Source of the DNA: Paludibacteraceae bacterium
GTDB lineage: Bacteria; Bacteroidota; Bacteroidia; Bacteroidales; Paludibacteraceae
Length of the DNA: 64,000 bases
Reading direction: 5' to 3'
Assembly: GCA_017550335.1 (NCBI GenBank)
Contig: JAFZPM010000046.1
Span: 1-64,000, forward strand
Shown one piece after another: positions 24,541 through 32,483 of this stretch (its first letter is position 1; the number at the start of each line of letters is the position of its first letter). The notes under the pieces were generated by a model. It saw only the letters and a program-made list of their open reading frames with translations. It was not told the DNA's origin and searched no databases. The translations under genes and the position numbers were made by a program.

Positions 24541-26247
24541 ATGAGGAAATTCATTTTTTTGTTGGTTTTTGTGGCTGTGTATGTGACTTCGTCTGCGCAA
24601 TTCGGTAATTGGCAGGTATGTTCTCCTCTCGATTTTGAGACCACTTTGAGCGGTAGTTTCGCTGAGATGCGAAGGAACCATTTCCATGGCGGTCTGGATT
24701 TCAGGACGAACGGTGAGGAGAATAAGCCTATCTATGCGGTGTCGGACGGTTATGTCTCCAGGATCTCCATCAGTCGGACGGGCTACGGCAAGTGCGTCCA
24801 CATCGCCCATCCCAACGGTTTCACGACGGTGTATGGGCATCTGAACGGCTTTATTCCACGCATAGATTCCATCGTGAAGGCTAAACAATATGGCGACAAG
24901 AAATTTGAGGTCGATATGGATTTCGCCCCTGGGGTTATCCCTGTGAAAAAGGGGGAACAGTTCGCCATCTCCGGCAATACGGGCGCTTCCGGCGGCCCTC
25001 ACCTCCATTTCGAGGTGCGCCGTACTTCGGACCAGGCTTTGCAGAACCCGTTGCTGCTGAATAAATATTTCGGACTCAAGGATACCCGCGCTCCGCGGAT
25101 CAATGCGGTGAAGATCTATGGCTTGGATGACGAGGGACGCGTGAACGACCAGAAGGAACAACGCTTCAACCTGATCGTCAACAAGACGAAACAACGTGTC
25201 CTGAAGAACGGTCAAAACATCACGGCTTGGGGAAAGCTGGGATTCGCCGTGAAGGCGGTCGATTTCATGTCGAACACTTCCTTCCGGTATACGCCTAGGA
25301 ACTTGAAACTCTATGTGGACGATGCGCTGATCTCGGATGTCACCATCACGGATATTAAGTTCAGTGACACCCGTGCGCTGAATGGCTTCATCGATTATGC
25401 CCAACAACTCTCCACGGGCGAATTTTTCATGAAATCTTTCAAGGATAAGAACTTGCCGTTGCATCTGCATGACGGGTTGTCTGGTACCATCTATATCGAC
25501 AAGGAACGTGCCTATCAGGTGAAGTACGTCGTGACGGACGACTTCGGCAACACGGACCAGTTCTCCTTCGTCATCCATGGAAAAAAGACCAGTTGGGATC
25601 GGAACACTATGCCGGCCGATAGCCTGATCCGTTGTGGCGAGGCCAAGTTTATCGTGAAGGAGGACTTTTGCCTGCAATTGCCTGACAATGCGATTTATAC
25701 GGATATACCTGAGAACTATTCGAAGACGCCTACTTCCAAGCCTGGCTTCTTCTCCGATATCCATCAGATCGGTTCGTGGTTCTCTCCTGTCCACTGCTTC
25801 TGCGACATCTCCCTCCGCGTGACCAATGATTCGTTGGAGGATAAGTCCAAGTATTACATCGCCAAGGTGACCGAAAAAGGGTTGCCGGCCGGTGCGATTT
25901 GCGCGAATTATAACAATGGATATGTGGTGGGTCGCACCAACTCGTTCGGCAGGTTCGTCGTGGCGGCGGACATGGTGAAGCCTACCATCCTGCCGGTGCA
26001 TACGAAGAATATCCCTAATCAGCCTTTCCTCCGTCTTAAGATCAATGACGCCCAGTCGGGTATCGCTTCGTATGACGGTTACATTGATGATAAATGGGTG
26101 ATGTTCGAGTTCGATTACAAGACCCGGCTCATCACCTTCTGGATGGATAGTAATCTAGTCGAAAAGAATAAAAATCATACGCTGAAGGTTGTCGTGAAGG
26201 ATAATTGCGGCAACGAGGCGGAGTATAACACTCAATTCTATTGGTGA
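24541..26247 (+). CDS. Secreted M23-family metallopeptidase
   Basis: A 568-residue exported protein with a signal peptide cut after VTSSAQ. The M23 (LytM/lysostaphin-like) catalytic domain is near the N-terminus. Zinc ligands are His49 and Asp53 in HGGLD, and the HxH pair is His154/His156 in GPHLHFEVR, with the further conserved YGHL. These enzymes cut peptide cross-bridges in peptidoglycan. The C-terminal ~400 residues are a large beta-rich extension seen in many Bacteroidota M23 proteins, of unknown role. The start ATG follows the promoter and starts a good signal peptide. The stop overlaps the start region of the next gene, so the two are cotranscribed. Confidence 0.88.
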   Translation: MRKFIFLLVFVAVYVTSSAQFGNWQVCSPLDFETTLSGSFAEMRRNHFHGGLDFRTNGEENKPIYAVSDGYVSRISISRTGYGKCVHIAHPNGFTTVYGHLNGFIPRIDSIVKAKQYGDKKFEVDMDFAPGVIPVKKGEQFAISGNTGASGGPHLHFEVRRTSDQALQNPLLLNKYFGLKDTRAPRINAVKIYGLDDEGRVNDQKEQRFNLIVNKTKQRVLKNGQNITAWGKLGFAVKAVDFMSNTSFRYTPRNLKLYVDDALISDVTITDIKFSDTRALNGFIDYAQQLSTGEFFMKSFKDKNLPLHLHDGLSGTIYIDKERAYQVKYVVTDDFGNTDQFSFVIHGKKTSWDRNTMPADSLIRCGEAKFIVKEDFCLQLPDNAIYTDIPENYSKTPTSKPGFFSDIHQIGSWFSPVHCFCDISLRVTNDSLEDKSKYYIAKVTEKGLPAGAICANYNNGYVVGRTNSFGRFVVAADMVKPTILPVHTKNIPNQPFLRLKINDAQSGIASYDGYIDDKWVMFEFDYKTRLITFWMDSNLVEKNKNHTLKVVVKDNCGNEAEYNTQFYW

Positions 26248-26249
26248 TT

Positions 26250-27905
26250 ATGAATAAGTTTCGTAAAATCGTCGTATGTTGCCTCGCTTGTGTATGGGCG
26301 GGGGGCATGAGCCTACATGCGGGCACGAACGTGATGGTGGGCAAGGCTGCCTCGAAGGATGGTTCCACCTTCTGCACCTATTCCGCCGATTCGTATTATC
26401 TCTACGGGGAACTTTCTTTCTACCCTGCCACGAGCAATGCAAAATATATGCAGACGGACATCTACGGGTGGGACACCCATAAGTATCAGGGGAAGATTGA
26501 CGAGGTGTCGGAGACGTATGCGGTGCTGGGTAATATCAATGAACATCAGGTCTGCATCACGGAGTCCACGTTCGGTGGAAGGAAGGAGTTGCAGGATACT
26601 ACGGGTGTGCTGGACTATGGCAACCTGATCTACGTCACGCTCCAACGCTCCAAGACGGCGCAACAGGCCATTCAGGTCATGACGGAGCTGGTGAACCGCT
26701 ACGGCTATTGCAGCACGGGTGAGACCTTCTCCATCGCGGACCCTAACGAGGTGTGGATCATGGAGATGATCGGCAAAGGCCCTGATATCAAGGGCGCGGT
26801 TTGGGTGGCGCTGCGTGTGCCGGATGACTGCATCTGCGCCCATACGAACCATTCACGGATCACTACTTTCCCTCTGAACGATAGGGAGAACTGCCGCTAT
26901 TCCAGGGATGTGATCTCTTTCGCGAAGGAGATGGGCTACTTCAACGGGAAGAACAAGGACTTCAACTTTTCTGCCGCATACGATCCTATGTCGTTCAGCG
27001 CCAGGCGTTTCTGCGACGCGAGGGTGTGGAGTATCTATCGCAGGGTGAATCCGGACATGGAGAAGTACATCGACTATGTCTTGGGCAAGTCTGACGAGCC
27101 GATGCCTCTGTGGGTGAAGCCTACGAACAAGGTCTCTTTGCTGGAATTGAAGAACCTGATGCGTGACCATTTCGAGAACTCTCCTCTGGCGTTGACGGAG
27201 GATGTGGGGGCCGAACCTTTCGGCGCGGACTACCGCTTTGAGCCTAGGTTCTGGGAACTGAACGGACAAACCTATTTCAACGAGTCTCCTATCGCGGGAC
27301 CGAAGAACGCCTTCTCTTTCGTGGCACAGATGCGCAGTTGGCTGCCGGGCAAGATCGGTGGCGTGCTGTGGTTTGGCGTGGACGATGCGACCTTCACGGT
27401 CTATGTGCCGATCTACTGTGGCACGACGGAGGTGCCTAATTGTTTCAAAACGGGCAATGGTAGCTTGCTGGAGTTCTCTTGGGACTCCGCCTACTGGGTC
27501 TTCAATTGGGTCTCCAACATGGCATACGGCAAGTATAAGTATATGGCCCCTGACATCCGCAAGGTGCAGGCTGAGTTTGAGCAGAAGCTGGAGGATAACC
27601 TGCAGGTGGTGGAGGAGGCTGCGCAGTCCCTCTTTAAGAAATCGCCTGATTACGCGAACCGTTTCCTCACGGAATACTCCGAGAACCAGAGCGTGCTGAT
27701 GATGCGTCAGTGGAAGGCTTTGGGCGAATTCCTCATGGTGAAGTATGCCGATGGAAACATCAAGCGTGAAAGGAAGGGCAAGTTCATTGACAACGGATGG
27801 GGCGTGCCGGATGATATCCAAACGCCTGGCTATTCGAAGAGTTACTACCAACGTGTTGTCGATGAAACAGGTGATAAGTTCAAGGTGAACGAGACGGAGA
27901 AATGA
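26250..27905 (+). CDS. C69-family dipeptidase homologue lacking the nucleophile Cys
   Basis: A 551-residue exported homologue of Bacteroidota C69 (PepD-like, Ntn-hydrolase) dipeptidases. Recognisable blocks are VGKAASKDGSTF, YGELSFYP, ITESTFGGRKELQ, the DPNEVWIMEMIGKGP block, and ARRFCDARVWS. In this family the mature N-terminal residue is a Cys (typically A-C-T-N) that acts as nucleophile. Here the segment is LHAGTN and the position is Gly25, codon GGC, one base from TGC. All other regions are well conserved, so the protein is either inactive or used differently. The start is the ATG at 26250, three codons after an in-frame TTG. It begins two bases after the stop of the M23 peptidase, suggesting a joint role in wall-peptide turnover. 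Confidence 0.85.
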   Translation: MNKFRKIVVCCLACVWAGGMSLHAGTNVMVGKAASKDGSTFCTYSADSYYLYGELSFYPATSNAKYMQTDIYGWDTHKYQGKIDEVSETYAVLGNINEHQVCITESTFGGRKELQDTTGVLDYGNLIYVTLQRSKTAQQAIQVMTELVNRYGYCSTGETFSIADPNEVWIMEMIGKGPDIKGAVWVALRVPDDCICAHTNHSRITTFPLNDRENCRYSRDVISFAKEMGYFNGKNKDFNFSAAYDPMSFSARRFCDARVWSIYRRVNPDMEKYIDYVLGKSDEPMPLWVKPTNKVSLLELKNLMRDHFENSPLALTEDVGAEPFGADYRFEPRFWELNGQTYFNESPIAGPKNAFSFVAQMRSWLPGKIGGVLWFGVDDATFTVYVPIYCGTTEVPNCFKTGNGSLLEFSWDSAYWVFNWVSNMAYGKYKYMAPDIRKVQAEFEQKLEDNLQVVEEAAQSLFKKSPDYANRFLTEYSENQSVLMMRQWKALGEFLMVKYADGNIKRERKGKFIDNGWGVPDDIQTPGYSKSYYQRVVDETGDKFKVNETEK

Positions 27906-27921
27906 TTCTTCGGCGTTCGCC

Positions 27922-28452
27922 TTAATCCTTTATTTTTTCCAGTCTGGACATCGGGATCTCCAGGGAGCAGGCGATAAGCCCGGTGAGCCGGACGACGACC
28001 TTCTTCTTGTTGTCCACCCTGATGAGCTCTCCTTCCACACCTGCCATCGGTCCACGCACGATGCGCACTTTGGTGCCTGGAATGTAGATGAGTTCCTCGT
28101 CTATCTGTAATTCATCATCGTTGGAACATAGGAACTTCATGAAGTTCTCCATTTCGTGGGAGGGGACTGTCATGATCTCATGTCTGACCAGTGTCGTGTT
28201 GATGGCGAAACGGATGGGCACCCCTCGCTCGTTGGGCAGGGAGAGGGCGGTCGCTTTGTCGGTGTGGAGGAATATGATGCCGGGAATCAACACCACCTCC
28301 ACCTTTTTGCGGCGGTCGTGCCATTGGCGCATTTCCTCCCGGACGGGCAGGTATACCTCTATCCCCATCTCCTCCACGATCTGCCTGATCTTTTTCTCTT
28401 GCCTCGATCTGGTTCTTGCCACGAACCAATGGATTTCCTGGTTGTTTGCCAT
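27922..28452 (-). CDS. UpxY-type NusG-like transcription antiterminator
   Basis: A 176-residue NusG paralogue. The N-terminal NGN domain (IHWFVARTRSRQEKKI ... VEVVLIPGIIFLHTD) is followed by a C-terminal KOW domain (IPGTKVRIVRGPMAGVEGEL). The start is the ATG of MANNQEIHWF; the longer frame upstream runs into the divergent gene. In Bacteroides, UpxY proteins are encoded first in capsular polysaccharide operons and prevent premature termination of that operon. Here the gene is convergent with the C69 gene, has no polysaccharide genes nearby and is monocistronic, so it may act in trans. It is unlike the essential NusG, which is normally encoded beside ribosomal protein genes. Confidence 0.85.
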   Translation of the reverse strand: MANNQEIHWFVARTRSRQEKKIRQIVEEMGIEVYLPVREEMRQWHDRRKKVEVVLIPGIIFLHTDKATALSLPNERGVPIRFAINTTLVRHEIMTVPSHEMENFMKFLCSNDDELQIDEELIYIPGTKVRIVRGPMAGVEGELIRVDNKKKVVVRLTGLIACSLEIPMSRLEKIKD

Positions 28453-28553
28453 CTTTCTTATTGTTTTGCAGGGTGTTTTGTCTAAGTTTTCACCGTTGCG
28501 TGCGCGAAGATAACTTTTTTTCCTCGTAATAGGGTAGTAAATGCTTTTTGTTA

Positions 28554-28561
28554 TAAATTTG
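28554..28561 (+). promoter_or_regulatory. -7 box of the radical SAM gene
   Basis: TAAATTTG, 24 bases before the ATG at 28586. It argues against an in-frame start at 28541, which would lie upstream of the transcription start. Confidence 0.5.
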
Positions 28562-28585
28562 CCTATCATAAAAGATTTTTCGCAT

Positions 28586-29206
28586 ATGCAGTCTGTGAAG
28601 TTTATCGGTGTGGCTAGACATCGCCTGACGGTGGATGGCGAGGGTGTCACGACCTTGGCTGCCTTCTGGGGCTGTCCGCTCAAGTGCGCCTATTGCCTGA
28701 ATCCTCAGTGCAACCGCGCTGATGCCTACTTGGTCATGCATACTCCCCAATCCTTGTACGAATATGTGAAGGTGGACCAGCTCTATTTCCTGGCGACCGG
28801 CGGTGGGGTTACCTTCGGCGGGGGCGAGCCACTGCTGAATGTGGAGTTCATCCGTTCGTTCAGGGAGTTGTGCGGACCGCATTGGAACCTTACGCTGGAG
28901 ACCTCGCTGAACGTGCCTAGCGCACTTTTCGAGAAGGCCTTGGACGTGGTGGACCATTATATCGTCGATGTCAAGGATATGAATGAGGAGATCTACAAGG
29001 CGTACACGGGGCTGGATGCCCGGCAGATGCTCTCCAACCTGCGCCGCTTGGCGGATCTGGGACTACAGGAGCGTGTCGTCGTCAGACTTCCCCTGATTGA
29101 GCAATATAATACCGAGGCGGATGTGGAGAAAAGCGCGGAACGCCTGACCGCCATGGGCTTCACCCATCTGGACCGATTTAAGTATAAAACGGATGTCGAG
29201 AAGTGA
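28586..29206 (+). CDS. Glycyl-radical-enzyme-activase-like radical SAM protein
   Basis: A 206-residue radical SAM protein. The [4Fe-4S]-binding CxxxCxxC motif is in WGCPLKCAYC (about residues 29-38), followed by TFGGGEPLL (the GGEP motif for SAM binding), ETSLNV, and DVKDMNEEIY. It resembles pyruvate formate-lyase activating enzymes, which install the glycyl radical on PFL or related enzymes. The activase family is usually 240-300 residues with an adjacent glycyl radical enzyme gene. Here the protein is short and no such gene is adjacent. The start is the ATG giving MQSVKFIGVARH. Client unknown. Confidence 0.8.
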   Translation: MQSVKFIGVARHRLTVDGEGVTTLAAFWGCPLKCAYCLNPQCNRADAYLVMHTPQSLYEYVKVDQLYFLATGGGVTFGGGEPLLNVEFIRSFRELCGPHWNLTLETSLNVPSALFEKALDVVDHYIVDVKDMNEEIYKAYTGLDARQMLSNLRRLADLGLQERVVVRLPLIEQYNTEADVEKSAERLTAMGFTHLDRFKYKTDVEK

Positions 29207-29219
29207 TGCTATTATCCAT

Positions 29220-29247
29220 AACTCTTAATTCTTAACTCTTAATTCTC
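29220..29247. repeat. CTTAATT / CTTAACT direct repeats
   Basis: ACTCTTAATT and CTTAACTCTT units repeat between the radical SAM gene and the GH30 gene. They are low-complexity intergenic sequence similar to 211-229 and have no recognisable function. Confidence 0.4.
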
Positions 29248-29338
29248 GTCTCCTCCTTTCATGTAAAAATTTTATGTATCTTTATGCGCCGTTTTCTTAC
29301 GGGTTTTAAGGTAGGTGTTTCTGCTAAAAAGATACAAT

Positions 29339-32300
29339 ATGATGAAAAACACAAAAGGCCTATTGCGCCGCATCGTTCCGTTCCTAATGCTCCTTGGGGC
29401 TTCGTTGGCTTCCTTCGCACAGGAGAAGGTCTATTCCGCATATCTGTTCGCCTATTTCAAGGGAGAGGGTCTCTCGCAGGGAGAGCAGATCTATTTCGCG
29501 GTGAGCCGGGATGGTCTGCACTGGACCGACCTCAACGAGGGTAATCCGGTCTTGGTCTCCACCATGGGTGAGAAGGGTCTGCGCGATCCCTTCATCATGC
29601 GCTCGGCGGATGGAGAGAAATTCTATGTCATCGCTACAGACTTGAAAATCAATGGCAATGGTAACTGGTCTGCCGCACAGACCTCGGGTAGCAAGTCTAT
29701 CATGGTGTGGGAGTCCTCCGACTTGGTTCATTGGTCGGAACAGCGCATGTGCCGTGTCGCGCCTGATGGTGCGGGTTGCACATGGGCACCCGAGGCGGTC
29801 TATGATGATGCGAGTGGACAATACCTGGTCTTTTGGTCCTCCAAGATCCCTTCGGGTGATAACACACACCGTGTCTACTATTGCACGACCAAGGATTTCA
29901 AGACCTTCAGCGAGGCGAAGGTGTGGATCGAGCTGCGGAACGCTTCCAACAGGGTCATCAGCGTGATCGACGCGACGGCCATTAAGGTGGGTGACACCTA
30001 CTTCCGCTTCAAGAAGAACGAGGCTACGGAACCTCATAAGAATGGGTTGCCTTCGGGTGGTAAGTATATCATCATGGAGAAGTCCAATTCTCTTTTGGGT
30101 AATTGGACGGAGATCAGCAGCGATATGAGCTCCATCTCGGGCGTCGAGGGCCCTACTTGCTTCAAGTTCAATAACGAGGAGAAATGGTGCCTCCTGCTGG
30201 ACGATTTCGGGGGAAAGGGGTACTTCCCTCTGGTGACGAGCGATTTGTCTTCCGGACGGTTCTCCCAACTCAATTCCAGCCAATATTCTTTCCCTTCGGT
30301 CATGCGCCATGGCTCGGTCATCAACCTGACGGAGGATGAGTATTTCGGGCTCTTGGCTAAGTATGACCCTAACCTGATGACCACGGTGAGCCTCAATCCA
30401 GCCTCGAAACAACAGACGATGGAGGGCTGGGGTGTCTCCCTCTGCTGGTGGGCGAATATGTGCGGCAAGTGGGACGACAGTAAGGTGGACGAACTGGTGA
30501 AGCTCCTGACGGACGAGGATGGTCTGAATTATAATATCTTCCGCTACAACATCGGGGGTGGGGATGATCCTTCCCACTACAACGGTCATATGTGCAACGG
30601 AAAGGGTAAACGGGCCGAGATGGATGGCTTCAAGGCGAGCGCCAACTCCGGCTATGATTGGAGTAAGGACCCCGGACAGCGTAAGGTGCTGGAGAAGATC
30701 CACAAGGCTAGGCCTGACGCTATCTTCGAGGCGTTCTCCAACTCCGCCCCTTACTGGATGACCTACAGCGGGTGCTCTTCGGGCCATTCCAATGCCTCTT
30801 CGGACAACCTCAAGCCTGAGTATTATGAGCAGTTCTGCGACTACCTCATTGAGGTCTGCAAACACTTCAAGAGCGAGTACGGCGTGGAGTTCAAGACGTT
30901 GGATCCTTTCAATGAGCCGAACACGAACTACTGGGGCGCCAACGGTGGTCAGGAGGGCTGCCACTTCGACCCATCTTCGCAGGTGAAACTGTTGCGGGTG
31001 CTCTATCCCAAACTGAAGCAATCGGGCTTGAAGACTGTCATCTCCGCCTGCGACGAGACGAGCGTGAACACCGCCATCGATGAGCTGAAGCTTTATCGGA
31101 AGGAGGGTGACATCGTGGGTATGTTGGGGCAGTTCAATGTGCATACGTATGGTGGAAACACCATGGATAGAATCAATCTGAAGGACTTGGTGCGTGAGTC
31201 GGGGCTCCCTTTGTGGATGTCCGAGACGGGTGCGGGCGGCACTGGCTTGCAGGGCAACCTCTCCTTGGCGCAACGCATGTTCGACGACCTGAACTATATG
31301 TTGCCGCAGGCTTGGGTGGACTGGCAGTTCGTGGAGGAGGGCAATGACCAATGGTGCCTCGTGCAGGGCAATTTCTCACGGCAGAGCTACTCCATTGTGA
31401 AGAATTACTATGTCCGTATGCAGGTGACCCGCTTCATCAAGCAGGGCTATAGCATGCTCTCCACGGGTCGTGGCGACATCCTGGCGGCTGTGAGTCCTGA
31501 CGGGAAAGAGGTGGTTGTCGTGATGCTGAACACGGGAAGCAACACGAAGCTGGTGAATGTGGACCTCACCTTGCTGAAGAATGTCTCTTCCGACGTGAAG
31601 TTATACGTGACCAACTCGAAGCAGAATTGCCAGGAATCCTCCAACTATACGATTGATAGCGAGACGTTCAGTTACGTGATGGGAGGGGAGGAGATTGCCA
31701 CGGCTGTCTTCAGCGTCTCTCCTAACGAAGGAATTACCGGGCTTAACCCAGAGGTTGCGTACATGATCGTTCCCCGTGCCGCTTCAGGGGTACTTTCCGC
31801 CGAGTCTTCGGAGAACCTGAAGCTGGCGATCCTATCCGCAGGTGATTCCCTGCAGTGCTGGCGCTTCCGACGCTTGTCGAACGGTAACTATCAGATATAC
31901 ACGAGGAAGAATGGTAAGGAGATGGCCATCACGGATGACGGTTCCTACTACCTGCAACTGACGGAGCTGAGGACGGGCAATGCCTCTCAGGAGTTCCGCT
32001 TGGTGGAGCACGGTGAGAACTGTTACACGATCATCTCCGCCTCCGATGACAAATGGTTCGATTTGGAGGGCGTTAATACCTCCATCGGCACGAATGTTGG
32101 TGTCTGGGAAGCCGGCGGGGCAGGGGAGAATGCGCACCGCGAGTGGCGGATCATACCGTTCCCTTATGCGAATGCCGCCATGATGGACCCTACCTCTCTT
32201 CCGGAAGGAACCGTTGCCCAGGCTCCTCTCGTCTATGCCTATGGCGAGGCGGATGGATTGCGGGTGGTGAATTTCTCTTCCTCGAAGATGGATCTCCGTG

Positions 32301-32443
32301 TCTACAATATGGGCGGAGTCTGCGAGCGTACGCTGCAAGGCCTTTCGGATGCCTTTGTCTCTGTTCCGTTGCCTAAGGGACCATACATCGTGGTGTACGA
32401 CGTGCAGGGCGAAAGGGGCACGACCAAGGTGCTCGTGAAGTAA
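29339..32443 (+). CDS. Secreted GH43-like + GH30 glucanase with ricin-type lectin domain
   Basis: A 1,034-residue exported enzyme (signal peptide cut after ASFAQ). The first ~320 residues form a five-bladed GH43-like beta-propeller (DGLHWTDL, LRDPFIMR, WAPEAVYDD). Residues about 350-800 are a GH30 barrel plus beta-domain: acid/base Glu526 in DPFNEPN and nucleophile Glu629 in WMSETGAG, most like endo-beta-1,6-glucanases. Residues about 805-955 form a ricin-type beta-trefoil (CWRFRRLSNGNYQIY ... REWRIIPF). The last ~70 residues (DLRVYNMGGVCERTL ... LPKGPYIVVYD ... TKVLVK) look like a T9SS type A sorting domain. It lies 40 bases upstream of a GH16 gene. Together they suggest extracellular digestion of beta-1,3/1,6-glucan such as laminarin or fungal wall glucan (inference). 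Confidence 0.85.
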   Translation: MMKNTKGLLRRIVPFLMLLGASLASFAQEKVYSAYLFAYFKGEGLSQGEQIYFAVSRDGLHWTDLNEGNPVLVSTMGEKGLRDPFIMRSADGEKFYVIATDLKINGNGNWSAAQTSGSKSIMVWESSDLVHWSEQRMCRVAPDGAGCTWAPEAVYDDASGQYLVFWSSKIPSGDNTHRVYYCTTKDFKTFSEAKVWIELRNASNRVISVIDATAIKVGDTYFRFKKNEATEPHKNGLPSGGKYIIMEKSNSLLGNWTEISSDMSSISGVEGPTCFKFNNEEKWCLLLDDFGGKGYFPLVTSDLSSGRFSQLNSSQYSFPSVMRHGSVINLTEDEYFGLLAKYDPNLMTTVSLNPASKQQTMEGWGVSLCWWANMCGKWDDSKVDELVKLLTDEDGLNYNIFRYNIGGGDDPSHYNGHMCNGKGKRAEMDGFKASANSGYDWSKDPGQRKVLEKIHKARPDAIFEAFSNSAPYWMTYSGCSSGHSNASSDNLKPEYYEQFCDYLIEVCKHFKSEYGVEFKTLDPFNEPNTNYWGANGGQEGCHFDPSSQVKLLRVLYPKLKQSGLKTVISACDETSVNTAIDELKLYRKEGDIVGMLGQFNVHTYGGNTMDRINLKDLVRESGLPLWMSETGAGGTGLQGNLSLAQRMFDDLNYMLPQAWVDWQFVEEGNDQWCLVQGNFSRQSYSIVKNYYVRMQVTRFIKQGYSMLSTGRGDILAAVSPDGKEVVVVMLNTGSNTKLVNVDLTLLKNVSSDVKLYVTNSKQNCQESSNYTIDSETFSYVMGGEEIATAVFSVSPNEGITGLNPEVAYMIVPRAASGVLSAESSENLKLAILSAGDSLQCWRFRRLSNGNYQIYTRKNGKEMAITDDGSYYLQLTELRTGNASQEFRLVEHGENCYTIISASDDKWFDLEGVNTSIGTNVGVWEAGGAGENAHREWRIIPFPYANAAMMDPTSLPEGTVAQAPLVYAYGEADGLRVVNFSSSKMDLRVYNMGGVCERTLQGLSDAFVSVPLPKGPYIVVYDVQGERGTTKVLVK

Positions 32444-32483
32444 TGTGCTTGTAATTAGTTTTATAGATAATAATTTAGAAGTT

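Noticed and set aside
24439..26001. A 520-codon minus-strand frame
   Set aside because: It is antisense to the M23 peptidase, with Arg/His-rich low-information sequence and no start context. The plus-strand frame has a signal peptide and zinc ligands.
29384..31351. A 655-codon open frame on the minus strand
   Set aside because: It lies exactly opposite the GH30 gene, has a composition typical of an antisense shadow (His/Arg/Leu-rich, no domain), and the plus-strand protein has clear catalytic motifs.
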